From positions 310,001 to 374,000 of the forward strand of contig NZ_JASSYX010000002.1 in assembly GCF_030244015.1 (NCBI RefSeq): DNA of 64,000 nucleotides, written 5' to 3'. This stretch comes from Pedobacter ginsengisoli (GTDB taxonomy: Bacteria; Bacteroidota; Bacteroidia; Sphingobacteriales; Sphingobacteriaceae). Positions 24,612 through 34,163 of this stretch are shown piece after piece (the first letter of the stretch is position 1; each line of letters opens with the position of its first letter). The translations under genes and the position numbers were made by a program. The notes under the pieces are model-generated. The model ran no database searches and was not told where the DNA came from. It saw only the letters and a list, made by a program, of their open reading frames with translations.

Positions 24612-26984
24612 ATGTTCAGACTGAATTTAAAAATCGCGTTGCGCAGCATTTTCAGAAATAAGGTTTCTTCTTTCATCAATGTTATCGGGCTGGCTATCGG
24701 TCTTGCTGCTTGTTTAATGCTGCTGCTGTATGTTTCCTACGAGTGGAATTTTGACCGGCAGGCAAAAAACGCAGCACAGGTTTACAAAATAATGTCAAAC
24801 CTCAAAGGTGATGACGGAAAAATTTCCATGACACACGATGGAACCGTTCCCGCACTGGCCCCGGCCATTAGGCAGGGTATTCCTGAAATAAAAGCGATCT
24901 GCAGATTGAACTATGGCAAAAAGCAGTTAATTTCCAACGGGAACATTAGCTTTAAGAAAGATGCCCGCTTCGCCGAGCAGGACATCTTCAAAATGTACGA
25001 TTATCAGTTTATTGCAGGTGATCCTGCAACTGCAATGGATGAAGTTCATTCTGTGATTTTGACCGAGAGTACTGCAAAGGTGCTTTTCGGTACTGCAGAT
25101 GTGTTAAATAAGTCGGTTCGGTACCAGGATAAGACTGATTTGAAAATAACAGGAGTCATCAAAGACCAGCCGGACAATAGTTCCAATAAGTTTGATTATT
25201 TGATGCCCTGGTCGTTTTATGAAACAGTAGATAAAAATGCCGCTCAGCTCGTCTGGGACAATTTTAGTTACATTACATTGTGTTTACTTGCGCCCAATTC
25301 TGATATAGATGCTGTCAATCAAAAAATAGGGATTATTGCCGGGAAAAACACAAGCGATCTGAAAGATGCGTTTTTCATTTATCCGCTGACTAAAATACAT
25401 TTATACGGAAAGTTTGAACAAGGTAGAAGCGTAGGTGGTGACATCACACAAATCTGGCTTTTTATGGGACTTGCAATCGGAATTCTTCTGATTGCCTGTA
25501 TCAATTTCATGAACATGGCCACTGCCAGGTCAGAAAGAAGAGCAAAAGAAGTTGGCATAAAAAAAACAATTGGTGCAAACCGCAGGTCATTAGTTTTTCA
25601 GTTTTTAACAGAGTCAATGGTGCTGACATTTGTAGCAGTTGTTCTGGCCATTGCCATACTGGAAATTTCCCTGCCAACATTCAATCATTTGCTGGATATC
25701 AAACTTGGCCTGTTTTATTTCGATGCAGCAAACTGGCTGTATTTAATAGGGATTGTTTTTGTGACCAGTTTAATCGCCGGCAGTTATCCGGCATTCTATC
25801 TGTCCTCATTTAGCCCGGTTCAAAACCTGAAGGGTAAGATCAGATCTGCTGGCTTTTTATCAGTCAGTTTAAGGCAAGTACTTGTCGTAGGCCAGTTTTG
25901 TTTTGCCATCATCCTGATCATTTCCACAATGGTCATCTACTGGCAAATTAAATACATTAAAGATAAACCGGTTGGATTCGATATTGATGCCTTGGTAGAG
26001 CTACCGCAGGAAGGAGAATTGAAAACCAAATACGATTTGTTCAAAACTGAATTGTTACGTTCAGGGGCGGTGTCCTCGATGTACCAGTCGTCCGTCAGTC
26101 TATCCCACCACAATTCCAATTTTATAGACATCCGCTGGGATGGGATGGCGCAGGCAGAAAACAGAATTGTGTTTAACAAAGTAGCCACAACATACGATTT
26201 TGTCAAAACAAATGGCATCAGGCTGATTAAGGGCAGAGATTTCTCTGAGCAATACGCATCAGATTCCACGGCGATCCTGATCAGTGCATCGGCGGCGAAG
26301 ACAATTGGATACAAAGAACCAGTGGGCAAAACCGTCAGCATTTTTGGTAATAAATGTACGATTATCGGTGTTTTTAACGATTATATCTGGGATTCTCCTT
26401 ACCAATCAAATAATCCTATGGTGGTATACCTGGATAAAGGGCACACAGGCACCATTACCATGCGGTTAAATAAAGAGCTTGGCTTATCGCAAAATATTGG
26501 TGCAATAAATAAAATAGCCAAACAAATTAACCCGGCCTACCCTGTAGAAATTAACTTCTTGAACACCATATATTCAGAGAAATACAAAAGCGAGAAGACT
26601 TTAGGTATCTTGTCAAATCTGTTTGGAGGGCTTGCCATCTTCATTTCCTGCCTTGGCTTATTTGGCCTGGTAGCGTACAGTGCCGAACAGCGTACAAAAG
26701 AATTTGGTGTGCGCAAGGTGTTGGGTGCCTCCGTTTTTAATCTGATGGGATTACTTTCCCTGTCCTTTGTAAAATTGATATTGGTGGCTATAATTATTGC
26801 TGTCCCACTGGCGTACTATGCCATGAACAAATGGCTGCAAAATTTTGAATTCCATGTTTCGATATCCTGGTGGGTTATTGCACTTGCTTCTGCTGGGACG
26901 CTCCTCATTGCCCTGCTTACTCTGAGCTTTCAGGCTTACAAGAGCGCAGTATCCAATCCGGTAGATGCTTTAAAATACGAATAA
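24612..26984 (+). CDS. FtsX-type ABC permease 2 of 9
   Basis: 790 residues, same double-FtsX plan. It belongs to a subgroup with permeases 4 and 9, recognised by RRAKEVGIKKTIGA in FtsX domain 1, GLFGLVAYSAEQRTKEFGVR in domain 2, and a distinctive first periplasmic domain with LTESTAKVLFG. The start reads NLKIALRSIFRNKVSS, departing from the LWKNK of most siblings. It is separated from permease 1 by only 11 bases. The transported or extracted molecule is unknown. Confidence 0.9.
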   Translation: MFRLNLKIALRSIFRNKVSSFINVIGLAIGLAACLMLLLYVSYEWNFDRQAKNAAQVYKIMSNLKGDDGKISMTHDGTVPALAPAIRQGIPEIKAICRLNYGKKQLISNGNISFKKDARFAEQDIFKMYDYQFIAGDPATAMDEVHSVILTESTAKVLFGTADVLNKSVRYQDKTDLKITGVIKDQPDNSSNKFDYLMPWSFYETVDKNAAQLVWDNFSYITLCLLAPNSDIDAVNQKIGIIAGKNTSDLKDAFFIYPLTKIHLYGKFEQGRSVGGDITQIWLFMGLAIGILLIACINFMNMATARSERRAKEVGIKKTIGANRRSLVFQFLTESMVLTFVAVVLAIAILEISLPTFNHLLDIKLGLFYFDAANWLYLIGIVFVTSLIAGSYPAFYLSSFSPVQNLKGKIRSAGFLSVSLRQVLVVGQFCFAIILIISTMVIYWQIKYIKDKPVGFDIDALVELPQEGELKTKYDLFKTELLRSGAVSSMYQSSVSLSHHNSNFIDIRWDGMAQAENRIVFNKVATTYDFVKTNGIRLIKGRDFSEQYASDSTAILISASAAKTIGYKEPVGKTVSIFGNKCTIIGVFNDYIWDSPYQSNNPMVVYLDKGHTGTITMRLNKELGLSQNIGAINKIAKQINPAYPVEINFLNTIYSEKYKSEKTLGILSNLFGGLAIFISCLGLFGLVAYSAEQRTKEFGVRKVLGASVFNLMGLLSLSFVKLILVAIIIAVPLAYYAMNKWLQNFEFHVSISWWVIALASAGTLLIALLTLSFQAYKSAVSNPVDALKYE

Positions 26985-26995
26985 AGAAGATAGAC

Positions 26996-29374
26996 ATGTT
27001 TAGACTGAACCTGAAAATCGCTTTGCGAAACCTTTGGAAAAACAAAGTTTATACTGCCATTAATATTGGAGGTTTAGCCATTGCACTCGCTGCTTTTATC
27101 ATAGTGATTTTGTATGTTACCTATGAAACCAGCTATGACAAGGACTTAAAGAGTTATGACCGTATTTACCAGGTAGGAAGAAGCCTGCCGGATTTTAAAA
27201 CTGAATATACGCCCGCACCGCTGTCCAAATTGATTAAGGATAATTTTCCGGAAGTTGAAGTGGCTGGAAAGATGAGCACCACATGGTTTGAATTCCCGCT
27301 TAATACGGAAAAAGGCAGGGTCTATTCGACCAAGGCTTTGTTGATGGATTTTAAAGTGGCTAAAATGTTCAACATATGGCCCGACGCAAAGTCAGTTGAT
27401 GAAAACGATCCCGGGTTTCAGTTGTATGTACCCAAATTATTTGTCAAAGAACTATTCCCAAATCAGAAAGTAGTATTTCCTATAATGGTTGGCCTTGGGC
27501 CCAAAAAAGATGCACAACCTGTTAAATTATTTGGTACAATTGAAAGGACAGATGAACATTCTAATATAAAGTTTGATGTCATATCGCTTTCAAAGGACAT
27601 AGGTTTAGACAATAAGGATTACGGAACAAACAATTATAGAACCTTTATACAGGTTAAGGAGGGCGTAAATATTGAAGCGCTTCAGCAAAAAATAGATCAT
27701 CTTTTTAAGGCAGAGCTGATTAAAGGAGGTATGCCTGCAAACGATCGTAGAATTGCAGCGCGATCGGTTATATTTCTGGATCCTTTAAAGAACCTGCATT
27801 TAAGACCAATGGCAGGCAACGATGCCAGTTATAAGATCGTTGTTGCGCTTTTTGGTTTAGGCGTGCTGATTATTATTATCGCCTGTATCAACTTTACAAA
27901 TCTTACTATTGCTCAGGCTACCAAACGTGCAAAAGAAGTTGGGGTAAAGAAGGTGTTGGGGGCCTATCGTTTTAACCTTACCTTTCAGTTTCTTGCAGAG
28001 ATTTTTATGCAATGCCTGCTGGCTTTGATAATGGGGCTTATTATCGCGGAGATGCTGCTTCCTGTATTCAACAAGCTATTTGGTATCCCATTGTCTATAT
28101 GGCATGGAAGTACGGCTCTTTTTGGTCAACTTCTATTGATATGGATAGGGGTTACTCTGATCTCGGGTATTTACCCTGCGCTGGTACTTTCCGGTTATAA
28201 ACCGGCATCAGTATTGAAAGGTAACCTGCAAAGCAGTTACAGCACATTATGGCTACGGAATTCGCTTTTGGCGGGCCAGTTTGTAATTGCCATCATCTTT
28301 ATTGCAGGATTGCTGATCGTAAACAATCAGCTAAAATACATGCGGGCTGAGGACAAAGGGTTTAAACCATCGCAAGTGGTTTTTATAAAAAATATCCAGT
28401 TCTATAATACTCCTAAAGATTTTGAGGCCGCCAGAAACAAAATCATGAAAATACCTGGAGTGAACAATGTAACTGTAGCTTCAGACATACCTGACGGATC
28501 TAAACCGGGCACAAATAATTACAAACTGGAAAATCAGGAGATATCAATGGACTTTCTGGATGTGAACTTTGATTACTTCGAAACGCTGGATATCAAGCTG
28601 AAAAATGGACGCTTTTTCTCCCGGGATTTTATGGCTGATACGGCCGGTTCTGCAATTCTGAACGAAACTGCCGTGGCACGCTATGGAGTAACTAATCCGG
28701 TAGGTAAGATCATCAGAGGCTGTGATATGGATTATAAAATAGTTGGAGTCGTAAAGGACTTTAAAGCCCAGGGATTTGAATCAGCCGTAGCGCCAACAAT
28801 ATATGCGATAAAAAATCCATGCAATAATAAGAAAGTAAAGATCATGGTGAATATCGATCAAAATAGCATGACTTCTGCACTTGCGGCACTTAAGTCGCAA
28901 TGGTCGGATATTAATACGCTTGATGGTGAGGATTTCAGATATGAATTTTTGGATGAGTTATATGGCAAGCTATTTAAAAAACAGGAACAGCTTCAATCTG
29001 TATTTTTCTTTGCGGCATTGCTAACCATATTTATTGCCGTACTAGGTCTTTTTGCATTCTCTGCCTTTACAACCAACAATAGAATTAAGGAAATATCTAT
29101 CAGAAAAATACTTGGTGCTACAGATTTCCAAATGTTTAAAATGCTAAATACGTTTTTTATCTGGATCGTGCTGATTGCTAATCTTATTGCCTGGCCATTG
29201 GCTTATGTATTGGCAAAGAAATGGTTAGAAACTTTTGCTTATAGAATAGATATTCCGCTTTTTCCCTTCTTTATTGCAGCATTGCTATCAACGGTTCTTA
29301 CTGTGCTTACAGTAAGTATCCAGGCCAGAAAGGCAGTTAAAACAAATCCTGCTGATGCATTAAAATATGAATAA
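26996..29374 (+). CDS. FtsX-type ABC permease 3 of 9
   Basis: 792 residues from the ATG at 26996. A longer in-frame start at 26870 lies inside permease 2 and adds residues absent from all siblings, so it is rejected. FtsX domain 1 has KRAKEVGVKKVLGA. Domain 2 has the variant NNRIKEISIRKILGATDF where siblings have EQRTKE. The first periplasmic domain is the most different of the set (LYVPKLFVKELFPNQ instead of LTESTAK). It could recognise a different partner; this is inference. Confidence 0.9.
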   Translation: MFRLNLKIALRNLWKNKVYTAINIGGLAIALAAFIIVILYVTYETSYDKDLKSYDRIYQVGRSLPDFKTEYTPAPLSKLIKDNFPEVEVAGKMSTTWFEFPLNTEKGRVYSTKALLMDFKVAKMFNIWPDAKSVDENDPGFQLYVPKLFVKELFPNQKVVFPIMVGLGPKKDAQPVKLFGTIERTDEHSNIKFDVISLSKDIGLDNKDYGTNNYRTFIQVKEGVNIEALQQKIDHLFKAELIKGGMPANDRRIAARSVIFLDPLKNLHLRPMAGNDASYKIVVALFGLGVLIIIIACINFTNLTIAQATKRAKEVGVKKVLGAYRFNLTFQFLAEIFMQCLLALIMGLIIAEMLLPVFNKLFGIPLSIWHGSTALFGQLLLIWIGVTLISGIYPALVLSGYKPASVLKGNLQSSYSTLWLRNSLLAGQFVIAIIFIAGLLIVNNQLKYMRAEDKGFKPSQVVFIKNIQFYNTPKDFEAARNKIMKIPGVNNVTVASDIPDGSKPGTNNYKLENQEISMDFLDVNFDYFETLDIKLKNGRFFSRDFMADTAGSAILNETAVARYGVTNPVGKIIRGCDMDYKIVGVVKDFKAQGFESAVAPTIYAIKNPCNNKKVKIMVNIDQNSMTSALAALKSQWSDINTLDGEDFRYEFLDELYGKLFKKQEQLQSVFFFAALLTIFIAVLGLFAFSAFTTNNRIKEISIRKILGATDFQMFKMLNTFFIWIVLIANLIAWPLAYVLAKKWLETFAYRIDIPLFPFFIAALLSTVLTVLTVSIQARKAVKTNPADALKYE

Positions 29375-29391
29375 CCTTTAAATAACACAAA

Positions 29392-31764
29392 ATGTTCAAA
29401 CTCAACCTAAAAATAGCCTTACGTAACCTTTGGAAACATAAAACTTCATCGATAATTAATGTTGTCGGTTTAGCAATAGGGCTTGCATCATGCCTTTTGT
29501 TGCTACTGTATGTATCTTATGAATGGAGTTTTGATAAGCAATTTAAAGGCTCGGAAAATGTTTATCAGGTAATGACCAATTTTGTGGATGCAAAAGGTAA
29601 TATTCAGGAAACCGGAGATGCCACAAGTAATGCAATCGGCCCGGCTATAAAACTTGAAATTCCCGATATTGCGGCTGTAAGCCGCATCTGTAATGCCGGA
29701 CAACAGTTAATAGCCAATGAAGAAAATAGTTTTAAAAAAGAGGCTAAATATGCTGATCCTGATAATCTGAAAATCTTTAATTATGAATTTATTGCTGGCA
29801 ATCCCTCCACAGCTTTAAACACAGCTAAATCTGTTGTTTTAACCGAACGGATGGCAAAGTTGCTGTTTAAAGATGGCGATGCACTTAACAAATCAGTTCG
29901 TTATAACAACGAGATAGATTTAAAGGTTACAGGTGTTATTAAGGATTTGCCTGCCAATTACTCAAATACATTTGATTTTCTAATGCCATGGTCTTTATTT
30001 GAAACACTTGTAGATTGGGTAAAACGCCCTCAGTGGGGCAATTACAACTGGCAAACTGTAGTTCGGGTAAATGAGCAGGCCAATATTTCTTCCATAAATG
30101 CTAAACTGAAGGGAATAATAAAAAGGAACAATGAAGATGCAACAGACGAAGCTTTTATATTTAAGCTATCTGACAGACACTTGTTCGGGAATTTTGTAAA
30201 TGGGAAAAGCGTGGGTGGTGATATTGAACGTATTTACTTATTTATCGCATTAGCCGTTGGCATCCTGCTTATTGCCTGTATTAACTTTATGAACATGGCA
30301 ACAGCCAAATCGGAGAGAAGGGCGAAGGAAGTGGGTATTAAAAAAACAATAGGTGCAAGCAGGGCTTCCTTAATTTCACAATTCCTGACAGAATCTATTC
30401 TGCTAACGGTTATTAGTGTATTGGTTGCTGTTGTATTGACGGAAATCTTATTGCCGACATTTAATAACCTGCTGAATATAGAACTTAGTATTAATTATTA
30501 CAGCAGCAGGTATTGGATTGGTATTTTAAGTGTAATTCTGCTGACAGGATTGCTGTCAGGAAGTTATCCTGCATTATATCTTTCTGCTTTTAATCCTATA
30601 CAGACTTTAAAAAGAAAAATTACAAGAACAAGAGTTATTCCTGTTAGTTTAAGGCAGGTGTTGGTTATTGGTCAGTTTAGTTTTGCTATTATTCTGATTA
30701 TTGCCACACTGGTTATTTATAAGCAGGTTCAGTTTATTAAAGACAAACCGGTGGGTTATGACATTAATCTTCTGGCCGAGATGCCTCAGGATGGTGAATT
30801 GGGAAAGAAGTTTGATCTTTTTAAGACAGAGCTATTAAAATCTGGTGCCGTTACGGCCTTATATCAGTCGTCCTTAAGTTTATCGAATAGCGGCTCTAGT
30901 TTTTGGAATTTCGAATGGCCTGGAATGAGTAAGGCAGATAAGGATGTAATTTTTAATCAGATAGCTACTACCTACGACTTTACCAAAACAAATGGAATAG
31001 AAATAGTTTCTGGTCGTGACTTTTCTAAGTCATTTGCGTCGGATACTGCCGCGCTAATGTTAAGCACTTCTGCAGTGAAATTAATGGGCCTTAAAAATCC
31101 GGTTGGTACGCCAGTAAAATACCATGGAAATGACTTCACTGTGGTGGGGGTATTCAAAGATTTTATCTGGGGATCTCCATACTTTACAGACCGGCCTATG
31201 GTGGTTGCTTTTAGCAAAGGCTGGGGAGGTCAGATCACTATGCGCCTGAATCCAAAAAATAGCTTAACAAAAAACGTTGAATTGATTACACAGATCACCA
31301 AACAAATAAATCCGGCTTATCCTGTTGATTTGAAATTTGTTGACGATCTGTATGCAAAAAAGCTACAGGGAGAAAGAGTTCTTGGTATCTTATCTAACTT
31401 ATTTGGCGGACTGGCCATATTCATATCCTGCCTGGGGCTTTTTGGTCTGGCAGCCTATAGCGCAGAGCAGCGCACCAAGGAATTTGGTGTACGTAAGGTT
31501 CTTGGTGCTTCAGTGGCAAGTATTATGCAGTTACTCTCTGTGTCATTTATGAAAATGATTTTGGTCGCAGTTATAATCGGTGTACCAGTGGCTTATTACG
31601 TGATGACTAAATGGCTGGGTAATTTTGAGTTCCGAACAGTGATTTCCTGGTGGATTATAGCTCTGGCCATATTTGGAACAAGTATAATCGCCTTTCTAAC
31701 AGTGAGTTTTCAGGCATTTAAAGCCGCAAAAGCAAATCCTGTTGACGCCCTTAAATATGAATGA
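29392..31764 (+). CDS. FtsX-type ABC permease 4 of 9
   Basis: 790 residues, close to permease 2 along the whole length (NVVGLAIGLASCLLLLLYVSYEWSFD, SERRAKEVGIKKTIGAS, GLFGLAAYSAEQRTKEFGVR). Its DNA looks visibly richer in A and T than that of permeases 7-9, mostly at third codon positions. It ends NPVDALKYE, and its 3' spacer (CTAATTGACAACGC) resembles the spacer before permease 7. Confidence 0.9.
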   Translation: MFKLNLKIALRNLWKHKTSSIINVVGLAIGLASCLLLLLYVSYEWSFDKQFKGSENVYQVMTNFVDAKGNIQETGDATSNAIGPAIKLEIPDIAAVSRICNAGQQLIANEENSFKKEAKYADPDNLKIFNYEFIAGNPSTALNTAKSVVLTERMAKLLFKDGDALNKSVRYNNEIDLKVTGVIKDLPANYSNTFDFLMPWSLFETLVDWVKRPQWGNYNWQTVVRVNEQANISSINAKLKGIIKRNNEDATDEAFIFKLSDRHLFGNFVNGKSVGGDIERIYLFIALAVGILLIACINFMNMATAKSERRAKEVGIKKTIGASRASLISQFLTESILLTVISVLVAVVLTEILLPTFNNLLNIELSINYYSSRYWIGILSVILLTGLLSGSYPALYLSAFNPIQTLKRKITRTRVIPVSLRQVLVIGQFSFAIILIIATLVIYKQVQFIKDKPVGYDINLLAEMPQDGELGKKFDLFKTELLKSGAVTALYQSSLSLSNSGSSFWNFEWPGMSKADKDVIFNQIATTYDFTKTNGIEIVSGRDFSKSFASDTAALMLSTSAVKLMGLKNPVGTPVKYHGNDFTVVGVFKDFIWGSPYFTDRPMVVAFSKGWGGQITMRLNPKNSLTKNVELITQITKQINPAYPVDLKFVDDLYAKKLQGERVLGILSNLFGGLAIFISCLGLFGLAAYSAEQRTKEFGVRKVLGASVASIMQLLSVSFMKMILVAVIIGVPVAYYVMTKWLGNFEFRTVISWWIIALAIFGTSIIAFLTVSFQAFKAAKANPVDALKYE

Positions 31765-31782
31765 TCCCTAATTGACAACGCT

Positions 31783-34152
31783 ATGTTTAAACTCAACCTC
31801 AAAATCGCTTTACGTAACCTTTGGAAAAACAAGGGCTTCACACTCATTAATGTGGGTGGTCTGGCCATTGGCCTTGCCAGCTGTATGGTTTTGCTGCTAT
31901 ATGTAGCTTATGAATGGAGTTTCGACAAACAATTTACAGATGCTGATAAAACTTATGTAGTTTATCAAAACGGGGCTGCTAACGGCAAAATATATAGCTG
32001 GGCCTGGACGCCAGCTGTAATGGCAAATGAGGTAAAGGAAAAAATACCCGGAGTCAAATATGCATCGCATTCTACTTATCCGGGTTCTCAGCTCATCAGT
32101 TATGGAAATACAAAATTGCAAAGCAGGGCTGTTTTTGCAGACCAGTCTTTTGTGAAGATACTGGATTATAAATTTATCAGGGGAAATCGGGATCAGGTAT
32201 TAAATGATGTCAACACGATTATCCTTACCGCATCTTTTGCCAAAAAATTATTTGGTAACGATGATCCGATAAATAAAACGCTAACGCTTGAAAACCAGGA
32301 TGTGTTAAAAGTAGAGGGTGTAATCGAGGACCTGCCTGCCAATAACAGTATAACTTTTGAATGCCTCATGCCCTGGGCCCTGTTTGAGAAAAGAGAACCC
32401 TGGTCGAAGGGGATCAATTGGGGCAGTAATATGTGTCTTACCCTGGTGCAACTGAAAGACAATAAGTTTTTTGCGGAATCAAATGCCGCTATGAAAGGCA
32501 TCTATAAACGAAATCAGAAAGAAAATAATTCAGAAGCATTATTTCACCCGTTGACCAAGTGGCATTTGTACAGCGATTTCGAAAACGGGAAATCTGTCGG
32601 GGGAAAAATTGAACAGCTTAAAATATTCCTGCTGCTTGCCTTTTGCATTCTTTTGATTGCCTGTGTGAACTTTATGAATTTATCGACTGCACGCTCTGAA
32701 CGCCGTGCAAGAGAAGTCGGTATACGCAAAGCAATAGGATCCACACGCAAATCGTTGATAAGTCAGTTCCTGCTTGAATCTGTATTTATAACCTTTATCT
32801 CCACCGTTTTAGCACTTATCCTGGCAGAGGTCAGTTTGCCTTATTTCAACAATCTCTTAAGCATTGACCTGCATGTAGATTACCAGGACATTATTTTTTG
32901 GATCACACTTTTTGGCTTGGTTCTGTTTACAGGTTTTGCAGCCGGAAGTTATCCTGCGCTATATTTATCGTCTTTTGAGCCAATTAAAGTGCTGAAAGGT
33001 TTAAAACTTAAATCGGACTCCTCAGTCTCTGTCCGTAAAGCCCTGGTTGTTTTTCAGTTTGTTTTCGCGGCATGTTTAATTGTTTGCACTACCGTCATCT
33101 ATCAGCAGCTGAGGTATGTTCAGAATAAGCCAATCGGTTATGATAAAAGCAATTTAATTCAAATTGAGGTAAAAGGTAAAATGGGCAGCGACAGCAAGTT
33201 AGCGCTGCTTAAATCGCAGCTCCTAAAATCTGGTGCAGCGACTGACATTACGTTTTTTAGCACAAGCATCACGGAAGGCGGTAACAATACTACAGATCTT
33301 TCCTGGGAAGGGAAAATCCCCGGCGAATCCATTTTATTTAACAACAGAGGTATAGGAAGTGATTTTATAAAAACCATCGGTACGGAATTGGTTAATGGCA
33401 GAGAATTTTCTGCAACATCCCAAAAAGACAGCAACAGCATCATGCTGAATGAGGCTGCGGTGAAAATGATGAGGCTTAAAAATCCGGTAGGCGCCACCAT
33501 ATACTGGGGCGACGTTAAATTTACAAATGTTGGTGTTGTTAAAGATTTTGTAGTTGAAAGCGCCTATCAGAAGGTCTCTCCAATGTTCTTTTACCCGAGT
33601 TACAGGTATGGGGCGTCGGTGATCATTGCCCGTTTGAATCCTGATCAAAACGTCAGTACATCGCTCGAAAAAATAGACCATTTGATCAGGCAAATAGAGC
33701 CCGACTTTCCGGTTGACCGAAAATTTATTGATGAAGTCTTCGAATTCAAATTCAGAAATGAAAAACTTTTGGGAACACTTTCCAACTGGTTTGGCGGTTT
33801 CGCTATATTCATTTCCTGCCTGGGATTGCTCGGCCTGGCATTGTACATGGCAGAGCAGCGCAAAAAAGAGATCAGCATTCGCAAAGTTCTTGGAGCAACT
33901 AACACCAATATCCTGACTTTACTCAATAAAGACTTCCTCAAGCTGGTTGCTATTGCCAACGTGATCGCTTTTCCAATCGCCTATATTGTTATCAACAAGT
34001 GGCTTTCGGCGTATGAATTCCGGATCAGCATCTCCATATTGCCTTTTGTCATTGCTATTGGACTTTCGTTCCTCATTGCCATACTTACAGTAAGCATACA
34101 ATCAGTGAAAGTAGCAAAATCCAACCCTGTAGATGCCCTTAAATATGAATAA
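31783..34152 (+). CDS. FtsX-type ABC permease 5 of 9
   Basis: 789 residues. It pairs with permease 6: both have SERRAREVGIRKAIGSTRKS or a close form in FtsX domain 1, and AEQRKKEISIRKVLGA with LTLLNKDFLKLVAIAN in domain 2. Both use PWALFE/PWVLFE and SKWHLY/TKWHLY in the first periplasmic domain. The last 66 bases (34087-34152) are identical to the last 66 bases of permease 6, a sign of recent exchange between the two. Confidence 0.9.
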   Translation: MFKLNLKIALRNLWKNKGFTLINVGGLAIGLASCMVLLLYVAYEWSFDKQFTDADKTYVVYQNGAANGKIYSWAWTPAVMANEVKEKIPGVKYASHSTYPGSQLISYGNTKLQSRAVFADQSFVKILDYKFIRGNRDQVLNDVNTIILTASFAKKLFGNDDPINKTLTLENQDVLKVEGVIEDLPANNSITFECLMPWALFEKREPWSKGINWGSNMCLTLVQLKDNKFFAESNAAMKGIYKRNQKENNSEALFHPLTKWHLYSDFENGKSVGGKIEQLKIFLLLAFCILLIACVNFMNLSTARSERRAREVGIRKAIGSTRKSLISQFLLESVFITFISTVLALILAEVSLPYFNNLLSIDLHVDYQDIIFWITLFGLVLFTGFAAGSYPALYLSSFEPIKVLKGLKLKSDSSVSVRKALVVFQFVFAACLIVCTTVIYQQLRYVQNKPIGYDKSNLIQIEVKGKMGSDSKLALLKSQLLKSGAATDITFFSTSITEGGNNTTDLSWEGKIPGESILFNNRGIGSDFIKTIGTELVNGREFSATSQKDSNSIMLNEAAVKMMRLKNPVGATIYWGDVKFTNVGVVKDFVVESAYQKVSPMFFYPSYRYGASVIIARLNPDQNVSTSLEKIDHLIRQIEPDFPVDRKFIDEVFEFKFRNEKLLGTLSNWFGGFAIFISCLGLLGLALYMAEQRKKEISIRKVLGATNTNILTLLNKDFLKLVAIANVIAFPIAYIVINKWLSAYEFRISISILPFVIAIGLSFLIAILTVSIQSVKVAKSNPVDALKYE

Positions 34153-34163
34153 ACCTGAAAACT